Assembly (NCBI GenBank): GCA_965249685.1
Contig: CBDFMN010000003.1
Coordinates: 1,674,001 to 1,738,000 of the forward strand
From: RH-AL1 sp965249685
GTDB taxonomy: Bacteria; Pseudomonadota; Alphaproteobacteria; Rhizobiales; Beijerinckiaceae
DNA length: 64,000 nt
Direction: 5' to 3'
Position numbers and translations under genes: made by a program. Positions 7,672-16,520 of the stretch are shown piece after piece. How positions within the stretch are numbered: the first letter of the stretch is position 1; each line of letters opens with the position of its first letter. The notes beneath the pieces are model-generated. The model made no database searches and was not told the origin of the DNA. It saw only the letters and a list, made by a program, of their open reading frames with translations.

Positions 7672-9216
7672 TTACGCCGCCAGAACGGTCGGGCGCGGCT
7701 TGGCGGCATGCTCTTTGAGCAGCGAACCTACGGCGTCCACCTCGCGCAGGTGGACGTCGTAGCCCCAGAGATCGGCCAGATTCTGCAGCACGTCTGCAGC
7801 CTGTTTGGCGTCGAGCAGCATGGCGTTGAGCACGACATGCTGCAGGATCAGGCGGCGGTCCCCGGCAAGGTCGACGTCGGCGACCTGGATGTCGGGATCG
7901 ATCAGGGCGATGTCGTACTGCCGCGCGAGCGCGCGCCGGATCTGCCGGTAGCCGCGCTCGTCGTGGATCGCTTCGACCTTCACTTCCTTCGCCTGCGGAC
8001 CTGCGTCCAACACATGGAAAAGCTTCCAGCGACGCATCAGGCTCGGACTGAGGTATTGCGAGATGAAGCTCTCGTCTCGATAGTTGGCCCAAATATGCTT
8101 GAGGGTGCCGAAGGGGTCGCCGCTGCCGGCCACGTCCGGACACCACTCCCGGTCCTCGTCCGTGGGTGCGACGCTCATGCGCTCGATATCCTGCATCATG
8201 GCGAAGCCGAGCGCGTAGGGGTTGAAGCCGCCGTAGCGTTGGTCGTCGAACGTCGGCTGCGTGACGACGTTGGTGTGCGAGGTCAGGAACTCGAGGAAGG
8301 ACCCCTCGCTGATCTGCCCCTTTTCGTAGAGCCGGTTCATGATGCGGTAGTGGCAGTAGGTCGCGCAGCCCTCGTTCATCACCTTCGTCTGCATCTGCGG
8401 GTAGAAATATTGCGCGATGAGGCGGACGATGCGGAGGATCTCGCGCTGCCAGGGTTTGAGGCGCGGCGCGGTCTTCTCGAGGAAGTAGAGGATGTTCTCC
8501 TGCGGCAGGTCGAGCAGGGCGCGCCGGCGGGCCTCATTGTCCGCGCTCTTGACCTTGGCCTTGCCCGGCACCGTGCGCCAGAGGTCGTTGAAGACTTGCT
8601 CGCCATGCAGGCGGCGCTCCTCCTCGCGGCGCTGCTCGGACATCAGGTCGGGCTTGCGCTTGCGGGGATAGCGGTGCACGCCCTGGCGCGACAGGCTGTG
8701 GGCCGCATCAAGGAGCCGCTCGACCGCGAGGTGGCCGTAGCGCTCCTCGCAATCGGCGATGAAGCCCTTGGCGAAGTCGAGGTATTGGAGGATGCCGTTG
8801 GCATCCGTCCATTGCTTGAAGAGATAGTTGTTCTTGAAGAAGTGATTGTGGCCGAACGCCGCGTGGGCGATGACCAGCGTCTGCATCGTCGCGGTGTTCT
8901 CTTCCATCACGTAGCTGATGCACGGGTTGGAATTGATGACGATCTCATAGGCGAGCGCGCGCATGCCCTTGCGGTAATGCGCCTCGTGGTGAGCGAACTG
9001 CTTCCCGAACGACCAGTGCTTATAGTAGAGCGGCATGCCCACGGACGAGTAGGCGTCGAGCATCTGTTCGGCAGTGATGATCTCAATCTGGTTGGGATAG
9101 ACATCGAGGCCGAACTCGCCGCAGGCGATCTCCTCGACCGCGTCGTTGATCCGCTGGATCGTGCGGAAGGTCCAGTCCGCACCGTCGAACAGCAGGGGGC
9201 TCGTAAGCGCGTCCAT
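7672..9216 (-). CDS. SpoVR family protein
   Basis: The product (514 aa) is a full-length SpoVR/YcgB family protein: DWTFRTIQRINDAVEEIA, then GLDVYPNQIEIITAEQML, YYKHWSFGKQF and VIAHAAFGHNHFFKNN are hallmarks of the family. The family's biochemical role is not established; in E. coli ycgB and its partners belong to the general stress response, and in Bacillus SpoVR affects spore cortex. The ATG at 9216 overlaps the yeaH TAA (TAATG), so translation is coupled and the longer frame to 9525 is rejected. It is the last gene of the prkA-yeaH-spoVR operon. A cytoplasmic location is expected. Confidence 0.93.
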   Translation of the reverse strand: MDALTSPLLFDGADWTFRTIQRINDAVEEIACGEFGLDVYPNQIEIITAEQMLDAYSSVGMPLYYKHWSFGKQFAHHEAHYRKGMRALAYEIVINSNPCISYVMEENTATMQTLVIAHAAFGHNHFFKNNYLFKQWTDANGILQYLDFAKGFIADCEERYGHLAVERLLDAAHSLSRQGVHRYPRKRKPDLMSEQRREEERRLHGEQVFNDLWRTVPGKAKVKSADNEARRRALLDLPQENILYFLEKTAPRLKPWQREILRIVRLIAQYFYPQMQTKVMNEGCATYCHYRIMNRLYEKGQISEGSFLEFLTSHTNVVTQPTFDDQRYGGFNPYALGFAMMQDIERMSVAPTDEDREWCPDVAGSGDPFGTLKHIWANYRDESFISQYLSPSLMRRWKLFHVLDAGPQAKEVKVEAIHDERGYRQIRRALARQYDIALIDPDIQVADVDLAGDRRLILQHVVLNAMLLDAKQAADVLQNLADLWGYDVHLREVDAVGSLLKEHAAKPRPTVLAA

Positions 9217-10517
9217 TACGCGGTCCCTTTCGCCGTCTGCGCCTTGCGCTCGAAGAGTTCGCGGAACACGGGGTAGATCTCGCTGCGATGCTTGACCTTG
9301 CGCATCGCGAGGCTCGCCCCCCCGTCGAGCACCGTCTGATAGGTGCGCCATAAATCTGTCGGCCGCGCCACGAAACCCATCGGCGAATCCTGCTCCGAGC
9401 CGACTTCGAGGTAGGCGAAATATTGGCAGAGCGGCAGCACGCCCTCCTTCAGCAGGGTCGCGGTCTTTTCCGCGTCGCGCGAGCTGTTGTCGCCGTCCGA
9501 GGCCTGCGCGGCGTAGATGTTCCATTCGGAGAGCGGATAGCGCGCGCGCGCCACGCGGATCAGCTCCTCCAGCGCGCTGGACACCACCGTGCCACCCGTC
9601 TCGGCGGAGTGGAAGAACGTGTCCTCGTCGACCTCCTGCGCCTCGTGCGTATGGCGAATGAAGACGATCTCGACCTGGCGGTAGCGGCGCTTCAGGAAGA
9701 TATAGAGAAGCGCGAAGAAGCGCTTGGCCACGTCCTTCATGTGCTCGGTCATGGAGGCGGACGTGTCCATCAGGCAGAACATGACGGCCTGCGTGACCGG
9801 CCTCGGCACCGGCTGGAAGCGGCGGTAGCGGATATCGATCGGGTCAATGAAGGGGATGCGCTTGCCGCGCGTCACCAGCATGTCGAGCCCCGCCTTCAAT
9901 TCGCCGAGGCGATCGGCGTCGGCCTCCTCGCCGAGCGCGGCAATCTCTGCCTCCAGCCGCTGCACCTGCTCGGGCTTCGGCCGGCGCAGGGCGATGCGGC
10001 GCGAGAGGCTATTGCGCATGGTGCGCGACAGCGACAGGTTTGCCGGCGAGCCGGAGGTGGAATAGCCGGCGCGGTGCAGCGAAAAGCTTTCCGTCTTGGC
10101 CAGCGTCTTCTTCGCAAGGTCCGGCAGTTCCAAGTCCTCAAAGAAGAGGTCGAGGTACTCGTCCTGGGAGAGCACAAAACGGAAATCGTCTTCGCCCTGC
10201 GCGTCGGCGTTACCGCTTCCGCTACCGCCCTTGCCGCCGCCGCTCCCCTGCTTGGGAATGGTGTCGCCGCGCTGATAGCTCTTGTTGCCGGGCAGGAGCC
10301 CCTCGCGAGAGCCGTCGGACCCGCGGTGCAGGTGCGGCTCGCGCAGGCCGTCCAGCGGGATGCTGACTTCGCCGCCCTGGTCGAAGTCCTGGATGCTGCG
10401 CCCCTTGGAACTCGCGCGGACCGCCTGCTTGACCAGCGCCCTCGTCCGGCGAAGGAAGCGCTGCCGGTTGGCGAGGCTCTTGCCGCTTGGATTCAGGCGT
10501 CGGTCGATGAGGTTCAT
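9216..10517 (-). CDS. yeaH: DUF444 family protein, YeaH type, with von Willebrand A-like fold
   Basis: The product (433 aa) is a YeaH/YhbH homologue. The N-terminus (NLIDRRLNPSGKSLANRQRF) is the family opening, followed by a Gly/Ser-rich linker near residues 85-105, and a C-terminal von Willebrand A-like domain with a MIDAS-type CLMDTSASM motif near 247-255. YeaH proteins act with the kinase PrkA/YeaG in starvation and stress, in a way not fully known. The gene lies 22 bases downstream of prkA and overlaps the spoVR start by one base, giving a compact three-gene operon. Confidence 0.93.
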   Translation of the reverse strand: MNLIDRRLNPSGKSLANRQRFLRRTRALVKQAVRASSKGRSIQDFDQGGEVSIPLDGLREPHLHRGSDGSREGLLPGNKSYQRGDTIPKQGSGGGKGGSGSGNADAQGEDDFRFVLSQDEYLDLFFEDLELPDLAKKTLAKTESFSLHRAGYSTSGSPANLSLSRTMRNSLSRRIALRRPKPEQVQRLEAEIAALGEEADADRLGELKAGLDMLVTRGKRIPFIDPIDIRYRRFQPVPRPVTQAVMFCLMDTSASMTEHMKDVAKRFFALLYIFLKRRYRQVEIVFIRHTHEAQEVDEDTFFHSAETGGTVVSSALEELIRVARARYPLSEWNIYAAQASDGDNSSRDAEKTATLLKEGVLPLCQYFAYLEVGSEQDSPMGFVARPTDLWRTYQTVLDGGASLAMRKVKHRSEIYPVFRELFERKAQTAKGTA

Positions 10518-10539
10518 GACATCCCGTTCAAAGCCTGGA

Positions 10540-12477
10540 CTAACCCGATTGTTTGGCCCGCATGTACCATTCGACGAGGCGGCGGACCTGCCGCTCCGTG
10601 TAGCCCCGAGCCATCATCCGGTCGAGGAAATCGCCGTGCTTCTTCTCCGTCTCGCTATCGCGTTTCGAGGAGAAGCTGATAACCGGCAATAAATCCTCGA
10701 CCTGGCTGAACATCCGCCGTTCGATGACCTCGCGGATCTTCTCGTAACTCGTCCAGAGCGGGTTGCGGCCGTTGTTCTGGGCGCGCGCCCGAAGCGAAAA
10801 CTTGACGACCTCGTTCCGGAAATCCTTCGGGTTGGCGATCCCCGTCGGCTTCTCGATCTTCGTCAACTCCTGATTGATCAGCTCGCGATTCAGAAGTTGG
10901 CCGGTGTCGGGGTCCTTGAAGTCCTGATCCTCGATCCAGGCATCGGCATAGGCGACATAGCGGTCGAAAAGATTCTGTCCATAGTCCTGATAGGATTCAA
11001 GATAGGCCTTCTGGATCTCATGGCCAATGAACTCCGCGTAGCGCGGGGCGAGTTCCGCCTTGATGAACTCGAGGTAGCGCTTCTCCGTGTCGGCTGCGAG
11101 CTGCTCGCGCTTGATCGACTGCTCCAGCACGTACATGAGGTGCACGGGGTCGGCGACCACCTCGGCGGTATCGTGGTTGAAGGTGGCGGCCAGCACCTTA
11201 AAGGCGAAGCGGGTGGAGATCCCATCCATACCCTCGTCGACGCCGCCGGCGTCCTTGTACTCCTGCATGGAGCGCGCGCGCGGATCGACCTCGCGCAGGC
11301 TCTCGCCGTCGTAGACGCGCATCTTAGAATAAAGGTTCGAGTTCTCGTGCTCGCGCAGGCGCGAGAGCACCGAGAACCGCGCCAGCATTTCCAGCGTGCC
11401 GGGCGCGCAGGGGGCGCCCGTCAGCTCGGACGACTGGATCAGCTTGCCGTAGATCTGTTCCTCCTCCGTGACGCGGAGGCAATAGGGCACCTTGATCACG
11501 TAGATACGGTCGATAAAGGCTTCGTTATTCTTGTTGGCGCGGAAGGTCTGCCATTCCGACTCGTTGGAATGGGCCATGATGATCCCGGTAAAAGGGATCG
11601 CACCGATGTTCTCGGTGCCGACGTAATTGCCCTCCTGCGTCGCGGTGAGCAGTGGGTGCAGCATCTTGATCGGCGCCTTGAACATCTCGACGAACTCGAG
11701 CATGCCCTGGTTGGCGCGGTTCAGGCCGCCGGAATAGCTGTAGGCGTCGGGGTCGTCCTGCGACAGCGTCTCCAGCCTGCGGATGTCGACCTTGCCCACG
11801 AGCGAGGAGATGTCCTGGTTGTTCTCGTCGCCAGGTTCGGTCTTGGAGATCGCGATTTGCCGCAGACGAGAAGGCGTGTACTTCACCACCTTGAACTTGC
11901 CGATATCGCCGCGGAACTCGTCCAGCCGCTTGACGCACCAGGGGCTCATCAGGCCGGAGAGGCGGCGGCGCGGGATGCCGTAGCGCTCCTCGATCATGGC
12001 GCCGTTCTGCTCCGGGTCGAACAGGCCGAGCGGGCTCTCGAACACCGGGCTGATCTCGGTGCCGGCCTTCAGCACGTAGATGGGGAAATGCTCCATCAGG
12101 GCCTTCAGCCGCTCCGCCAGCGAGGACTTGCCGCCGCCCACGGGGCCCAGCAGGTAGAGGATCTGCTTGCGCTCCTCCAGGCCCTGCGAGGCGTGCCGGA
12201 AAAAGGAGACGATCCGCTCGATCGTCTCTTCCATGCCGTAGAAGTCGGCGAAGGCGGGATAGACGCGGATGGTCCGGTTCATGAAGACGCGGCCGAAACG
12301 CGGATCCTTGGCCGTGTCGACCATCTCGGGCTCGCCGATGGCGGCGAGGATGCGCTCCGTCGCCGTCGCATACATCATCGGGTCGGAACGGCACCCCTTC
12401 AGGTAATCCGTAAGCGACATCTCGGTCGCGCGGCGGGCGTCGTAGGATCGGGCGAATGTTTCAAACAGATCATCCAT
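10540..12477 (-). CDS. prkA: PrkA/YeaG family AAA+ serine protein kinase
   Basis: This 645-aa protein matches PrkA over its full length. The N-terminal AAA+ domain has Walker A LLGPVGGGKSS near 107-117, LKALMEHFPIYVLKAG after it, and the conserved GIPRRRLSGLMSPWC segment; MAHSNESEW marks the ATPase core end, and the C-terminal region contains the kinase-like PrkA domain. PrkA phosphorylates serine/threonine on protein targets and in enterobacteria works with YeaH under nitrogen starvation and stationary phase. It leads the prkA-yeaH-spoVR operon; a promoter should lie in the 430-base gap upstream. I could not identify a convincing general-stress promoter there by eye. Confidence 0.94.
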   Translation of the reverse strand: MDDLFETFARSYDARRATEMSLTDYLKGCRSDPMMYATATERILAAIGEPEMVDTAKDPRFGRVFMNRTIRVYPAFADFYGMEETIERIVSFFRHASQGLEERKQILYLLGPVGGGKSSLAERLKALMEHFPIYVLKAGTEISPVFESPLGLFDPEQNGAMIEERYGIPRRRLSGLMSPWCVKRLDEFRGDIGKFKVVKYTPSRLRQIAISKTEPGDENNQDISSLVGKVDIRRLETLSQDDPDAYSYSGGLNRANQGMLEFVEMFKAPIKMLHPLLTATQEGNYVGTENIGAIPFTGIIMAHSNESEWQTFRANKNNEAFIDRIYVIKVPYCLRVTEEEQIYGKLIQSSELTGAPCAPGTLEMLARFSVLSRLREHENSNLYSKMRVYDGESLREVDPRARSMQEYKDAGGVDEGMDGISTRFAFKVLAATFNHDTAEVVADPVHLMYVLEQSIKREQLAADTEKRYLEFIKAELAPRYAEFIGHEIQKAYLESYQDYGQNLFDRYVAYADAWIEDQDFKDPDTGQLLNRELINQELTKIEKPTGIANPKDFRNEVVKFSLRARAQNNGRNPLWTSYEKIREVIERRMFSQVEDLLPVISFSSKRDSETEKKHGDFLDRMMARGYTERQVRRLVEWYMRAKQSG

Positions 12478-12908
12478 GGAAATGCCTGCGAACTTTCTTT
12501 TGGATCGAATACAAAGCCTTACGAGACGGACACTATGACTAACTTCTTGCGTTCACGAAGGCGGGATTTGGGCCGAAGCGGTGGCCAAAAGCCGCGAATC
12601 GATTGTTGCCCCAAATGGGGACCAGGGCTAGATGGCGTCGGATTGCAGAGGCCGGACGTGTCTCTTCCAACACAGGTGACGTAAGCGGTTGATACTGCGG
12701 CCGCACCGGCCCTCTCTCCGCATCCCCTCAGGTGGCATCGGGCACGATGGGGAGGCTGACGTCCCCCGTCCTCCGCCGCACTGTGAACACCGCGACAAAA
12801 AAGCGACAACGCTTCTTAATAGCAGAACCCCACTATGGAACCCGCATCCTACCGCACGGATGCCACGTTAGCGGCCTGTAAACGCACTGTCGTCACACGG
12901 GGTCCGCC
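12478..12908. other. divergent intergenic region, prkA / outer-membrane protein
   Basis: These 431 bases separate two divergently transcribed genes and must contain both promoters. No open frame here looks coding: a 96-codon frame on the minus strand (12519-12809) is Arg/Gly-rich and unlike the neighbouring genes. A CCCCAAATGGGG near-palindrome lies around 12610-12621. No other clear motif was found. Confidence 0.4.
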
Positions 12909-13691
12909 ATGCACATCCGTTCCGCCGCCGCTCTCGGGCTCGTCCTTCTCTCGACCACTGCCTTCGCGGCCGATCTTCCCTCGCGCCGCGCCCCACCGGC
13001 CTATGCGCCTCCGCCGCCGATCCCCGTCTTCACATGGACGGGTTTCTACGTCGGAGGTCAGGTCGGCTATAATTTCGGGCGCGACACGGCCTTTGCGGCC
13101 GCCACCGCGACGGGCGCAGGCCTTGCCTCCAACGGCGCCAGCAACCGCGGCGTCATCGGCGGCGCGCATGTCGGCTACAACTTCTCCACGCAATCGCTGC
13201 CCTTGTTCGGCGGCGTGCTCGGCACGGGCGGCGTGATCGGCGTCGAAGGCGACGTGGACGGCAGCAGCGCGCGCGCCAACTACCTGCTCGGCGGCCTCGC
13301 CACCACCAGCCGCGACAACATCCAAGGCTCCATCCGTGGCCGCCTCGGCATCGCCGTCGACCGCGCCTTGTTCTACGCGACCGGCGGCGCGGCCTTCGGC
13401 GGCCTGCGCAACACCTACGTCAACACCACCAACGGCTTGACCGGTTCCATCAGCAAGACCCGGGTGGGTTACACGGTCGGCGGCGGCGTGGAATATGCCA
13501 TCACCAACAATGTGTCGCTTCGCGCCGAGTACCGCTACACCGATTTCGGCAAAAGCACGGACGTGCTCGGCAACAGCACAGCGGGCGGTGTCGCCGTCCG
13601 CCACAGCGTCACCGACAACCGCGTCCAGGCGGGCTTCAGCTACAAGTTCGACACCTTTGCGCCGCTGGCGCCTGTCGTCGCGCGCTACTGA
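12909..13691 (+). CDS. outer-membrane beta-barrel protein (Omp25/Omp31 type)
   Basis: The product (260 aa) has a signal peptide with a cut expected after residue 20 (TTAFA/ADLP), a short Pro-rich linker (PPAYAPPPP), then FTWTGFYVGGQVGYNFG, the standard opening of the Hyphomicrobiales outer-membrane beta-barrel family (Omp25/31, RopB). Alternating hydrophobic strands follow and the protein ends QAGFSYKFD... near the C-terminus. Members are abundant small outer-membrane proteins that stabilise the envelope; pore function varies. A strong hairpin terminator follows. The ATG at 12909 is directly before the signal peptide. Confidence 0.9.
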   Translation: MHIRSAAALGLVLLSTTAFAADLPSRRAPPAYAPPPPIPVFTWTGFYVGGQVGYNFGRDTAFAAATATGAGLASNGASNRGVIGGAHVGYNFSTQSLPLFGGVLGTGGVIGVEGDVDGSSARANYLLGGLATTSRDNIQGSIRGRLGIAVDRALFYATGGAAFGGLRNTYVNTTNGLTGSISKTRVGYTVGGGVEYAITNNVSLRAEYRYTDFGKSTDVLGNSTAGGVAVRHSVTDNRVQAGFSYKFDTFAPLAPVVARY

Positions 13692-13734
13692 GCGCAGGTT
13701 TCATCCTCGCCGCGAGGATCGCTCGCCCGCGAAA

Positions 13735-13762
13735 GGCCGCTCGTTCGCGCGAGCGGCCTTTT
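13735..13762 (+). terminator. rho-independent terminator, possibly bidirectional
   Basis: A 9-bp GC stem (GGCCGCTCG with CGAGCGGCC) closes a 6-base loop and is followed by TTTT. It stands 44 bases after the stop of the outer-membrane protein. Read on the other strand the stem is followed by TTTC, so it may also serve the convergent glucoamylase gene. Confidence 0.85.
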
Positions 13763-13782
13763 GCGTGGCCGCTCTCCCATGG

Positions 13783-15648
13783 TTACCGCGCTTGCGCCTT
13801 GGTGGCAGGAAACGGACGCCTCGGGTCGACGTCGATCGAGCAGACCGCGTGGATCAAGGCGAGGTGGCTCAGCCCCTGCGGCAGGTTTCCAAGGAAGGCG
13901 CCGCTCGCCACATCCACCATCTCGCTGAAGATGCCGGTGCCGCCGAGGTGCTCCAGGGCCTCGTCCACCAGCCGTCCCGCCTCAACCGACCGGCCCAGGG
14001 TGGCATAGGCCTCGGCGAGCCAGAAAGTGCAGGCGACGAAGGCACCCTCCTCGTCCTCGGCACCGGAATAGCGATACAGGAACGGCCCATGGCCCAATTC
14101 GCGGCGGATGGCGTCGCAGGTGCGTGACAGCCGATCCGTCCCATCGAAACCGAACCGCGCGGCCAGCACGAGCGAGGCGTCGAGCCGCTCCGAGCCCGCG
14201 TAGAACGTGTAGGATTGCTTGGCCTGCGACCAGCAATGTTCGCCGACCCAGGCGACGATCCGGTCGCGCTCGCGCGCCCAACGCGGCACGCAGGTGGACG
14301 GCAGGTGGCCGTGTTCCGCCATCTCCACGGCCCGGGCGAGCGCCTGCCACGCGCTGATCTTCGACATCGTATAATGCTGGAGGTCGGCGAGTTCCCATAT
14401 CCCAGAATCCTTCTGCCGCCAGCGGTCGGCGCATTCGTCCGCCAACGCCGAGAGGACGTTGGCGCTGGTCCCGTCGAGGATGTTGCCGCTGCCGACGAAG
14501 AGAGCGGCCATCTCGAACACGTCGCCGTAGATCCCGTGCTGATGCTGGTTCGCGGCGAGGTTGCCCGTCACGACGGGCTGGGACGACTGGAAACCCGGCA
14601 GGTCGAGCGCTTGAACCGGGGGCACGGGACCGCCGTCAAGCCGGTAGCATACGCGCGCACCGGTCTCGCCCAAGCGGTGGACGATCCAGGTGAAGGCCGC
14701 CTTGGCCTCCGGTATGACCCCCAAGCGCAAGAAGGCGCTGGCCGTGTAGGTCGCGTCGCGTACCCAGGCGTAGCGATAATCGAAGTTCTTGTCGCCACCG
14801 ATCCGCTCGGGCAGCGACGTAGTGGCAGCCGCGGCGACCGCCCCGCTTGGCGAGAAGAGCAGCAGCTTGAGAGCGAGCGCGCTGCGCCTCACCGCCTCCC
14901 GCCGCGGCCCCGCGTAGCGCAGCCCCTGCGCCCAGGTCCGCCACGCCTCGTCCGTCAGATCGAGACGCGCGTCGATATCCTCGAGCCGCGGCGCAGCCAG
15001 CGGCTCGTTCTCTCCGGCCACGATCGCCACGATCGCACGCTCGCCGGCCGTCACGCGCATTTCAGCGACGATGGTGCGGTCTTGCTCGCTGAGGATGTGA
15101 ACGTTAGGCGTGACGCGCAACAGCCCGAGCACAGGCCCGACGTGGAAGATGCAGCCGTTCGGGTTCGGCTGCAGCCAGGGCGACACCGTATCCGCACGCG
15201 TGCCGAACGTCATTTCCACCCTGAGCGTCACCGTGCCCGATAGGCCCTCGACCCGTCGCGCCAATTCGCACCATGGCAGGCGCCCGGCCAGCGTGCTGTT
15301 CAGGGCCTCCGTCAGGCGGACAGCGCCGCTCGCGGTGGTGAAGACGCTCTCCAGCACGTTGCTGTCGGTGCGATACTGCCGCTCGATCGCGTAGTCCTCG
15401 ATCGGGCATACCTGGAAGAAGCCGCCGTGCTCAGGGTCGAGCAGGCGGTCGAACAGAGGCGGCGAGTCGAGGTTGGGCACGCACCACCAGCCGATCGTTC
15501 CGTCCGGCGTGACCAGCGCGACCGAACGCCCATCGCCTATTGCCGCATAATCCTTGAGTGCGCCAACCCCTGGTGCTTCGTGAGTCAGGAGCCCAGACCT
15601 TTCGCGATAGTGGAGACCGGCGGAACACAAGGCACGCGAAGACGGCAC
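13783..15648 (-). CDS. glycoside hydrolase family 15 (glucoamylase/trehalase-like)
   Basis: The product (about 621 aa) is a GH15 enzyme. The N-terminal beta-sandwich opens with KDYAAIGDGRSVALV and GTIGWWCVPNLDSPPLFDRLL; the (alpha/alpha)6 catalytic barrel shows DKNFDYRYAWVRDATYT, GIWELADLQHYTMSKI (with the general-acid glutamate in GIWE) and EEGAFVACTFWLAEA (second catalytic glutamate region). Such enzymes cleave alpha-glucosidic bonds of oligosaccharides or trehalose; no signal peptide is seen, so it is likely cytoplasmic. The start is uncertain: the frame begins with GTG at 15648, about 32 codons before the conserved domain. It converges on the outer-membrane protein gene and has no trehalose-synthesis partner nearby. 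Confidence 0.88.
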   Translation of the reverse strand: MPSSRALCSAGLHYRERSGLLTHEAPGVGALKDYAAIGDGRSVALVTPDGTIGWWCVPNLDSPPLFDRLLDPEHGGFFQVCPIEDYAIERQYRTDSNVLESVFTTASGAVRLTEALNSTLAGRLPWCELARRVEGLSGTVTLRVEMTFGTRADTVSPWLQPNPNGCIFHVGPVLGLLRVTPNVHILSEQDRTIVAEMRVTAGERAIVAIVAGENEPLAAPRLEDIDARLDLTDEAWRTWAQGLRYAGPRREAVRRSALALKLLLFSPSGAVAAAATTSLPERIGGDKNFDYRYAWVRDATYTASAFLRLGVIPEAKAAFTWIVHRLGETGARVCYRLDGGPVPPVQALDLPGFQSSQPVVTGNLAANQHQHGIYGDVFEMAALFVGSGNILDGTSANVLSALADECADRWRQKDSGIWELADLQHYTMSKISAWQALARAVEMAEHGHLPSTCVPRWARERDRIVAWVGEHCWSQAKQSYTFYAGSERLDASLVLAARFGFDGTDRLSRTCDAIRRELGHGPFLYRYSGAEDEEGAFVACTFWLAEAYATLGRSVEAGRLVDEALEHLGGTGIFSEMVDVASGAFLGNLPQGLSHLALIHAVCSIDVDPRRPFPATKAQAR

Positions 15649-15843
15649 CCCTGTCGAGCCCTGAGAAGAAATCTTCGTCCGGCCCTCGGCCGAAGAGACG
15701 GCCTCCTCCGACTACCGCATGATGCGATCGTTGTTACGACCACCTGATCGCGCGATCCGCCCCTTATCTTTGCAGGGGCACCGGCGCGGGACAACCCCTT
15801 TCAGACGATAGCAAAGCGGCCTTCGCCCAGCCTAAGATCACGA

Positions 15844-16278
15844 ATGATTTGGTCGATCGTCTGCGCCATCCTGGCTTCACTCCTCGCCTTCGTCTTCACC
15901 CTGCGGATCCTGATGGGCGAAGACGACGAGACGTTGGAGCTGAAGGAGCGCCTCAAGTTTCACGGCATCGATCCACGGCAATTCTCGAACCGCTGCCTGA
16001 CCGAACTCATTGAGACCAGGACACGACATCTGCGCCTGGTTCACAGGCCCATCGGCGGCGAATTGCGGTCGGCGATCGATCAAGTCGCGATCGAAGTCCG
16101 CAATCTCACTTTCGGTAACGGGGGTTTCCTCGCTGCCGACCTCGTTGGGCAGAGCCACAGGGGAAAAGACGCCGCCCTGTGGCGCGTCCTGGCCGAGCAC
16201 GACCCCGGTCGCTATGACCTTCAGCATCTCGAGGCAACCCAAACCTGTCGGGGGAAGGTCACCGACGGGAGGAGCTGA
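15844..16278 (+). CDS. hypothetical membrane-anchored protein, 144 aa
   Basis: A small protein with one N-terminal membrane helix (residues 2-24, IWSIVCAILASLLAFVFTL) followed by an acidic/basic soluble part. I do not recognise a family. The reading frame uses codons like its neighbours and begins with an ATG soon after an AT-richer stretch, so it is probably real. The soluble domain should face the cytoplasm or periplasm depending on helix orientation, which cannot be decided here. The last 25 residues are of low complexity. Confidence 0.5.
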   Translation: MIWSIVCAILASLLAFVFTLRILMGEDDETLELKERLKFHGIDPRQFSNRCLTELIETRTRHLRLVHRPIGGELRSAIDQVAIEVRNLTFGNGGFLAADLVGQSHRGKDAALWRVLAEHDPGRYDLQHLEATQTCRGKVTDGRS

Positions 16279-16376
16279 GCGGCTGGGGATGCACCATTGC
16301 CGTGTCCCGGGTTGTCTCCGATAACAGGGCGGTCAGGCACCGCCATTCAAAGCTGGAGTTGCCCGTCGCAAAGGTT

Positions 16377-16453
16377 TTGACAAGCCGGGAATTCTACTTA
16401 GCAAATCTTAAGCATTAAATCTGATATCCAGAAAGCTTACCTGATAAGCTTAC
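16377..16453 (+). promoter_or_regulatory. candidate promoter with paired AAGCTTAC repeats
   Basis: In an AT-rich gap before the flavoprotein gene there is a TTGACA at 16377-16382 resembling a -35 element, though the -10 opposite it is poor. Downstream, AAGCTTAC occurs twice (16433-16440 and 16446-16453) with starts 13 bases apart. The arrangement could be a repressor or activator site for the two-gene operon that follows. Confidence 0.3.
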
Positions 16454-16520
16454 TTTTGTATTCACCTGGGAAGGTCCGCCGATCTCCCATATCTTGCAGC
16501 CTGAGCAGGATATGCACTCC

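Noticed and set aside
7633..9276. A 547-codon open frame on the plus strand opposite spoVR
   Set aside because: The opposing frame is an unmistakable SpoVR protein. High-GC codon bias leaves the antisense phase open; it has no recognisable motif and a Leu/Val/Arg-skewed composition.
10897..12684. A 595-codon open frame opposite prkA
   Set aside because: It mirrors the prkA coding sequence and runs into its upstream gap. No motif or ribosome site is present; PrkA is certain.
12519..12809. A 96-codon minus-strand frame in the prkA leader
   Set aside because: It lacks a ribosome site and known motif, and would block the region needed for prkA and porin promoters.
12478..12908. EcfG-type general stress promoter (GGAAC and CGTT) for prkA or the porin
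   Set aside because: A GGAAC near 12837 and a CGTT follow one another but are 24 bases apart, too far for the 16-17 base spacing, and nothing suitable was seen on the prkA side.
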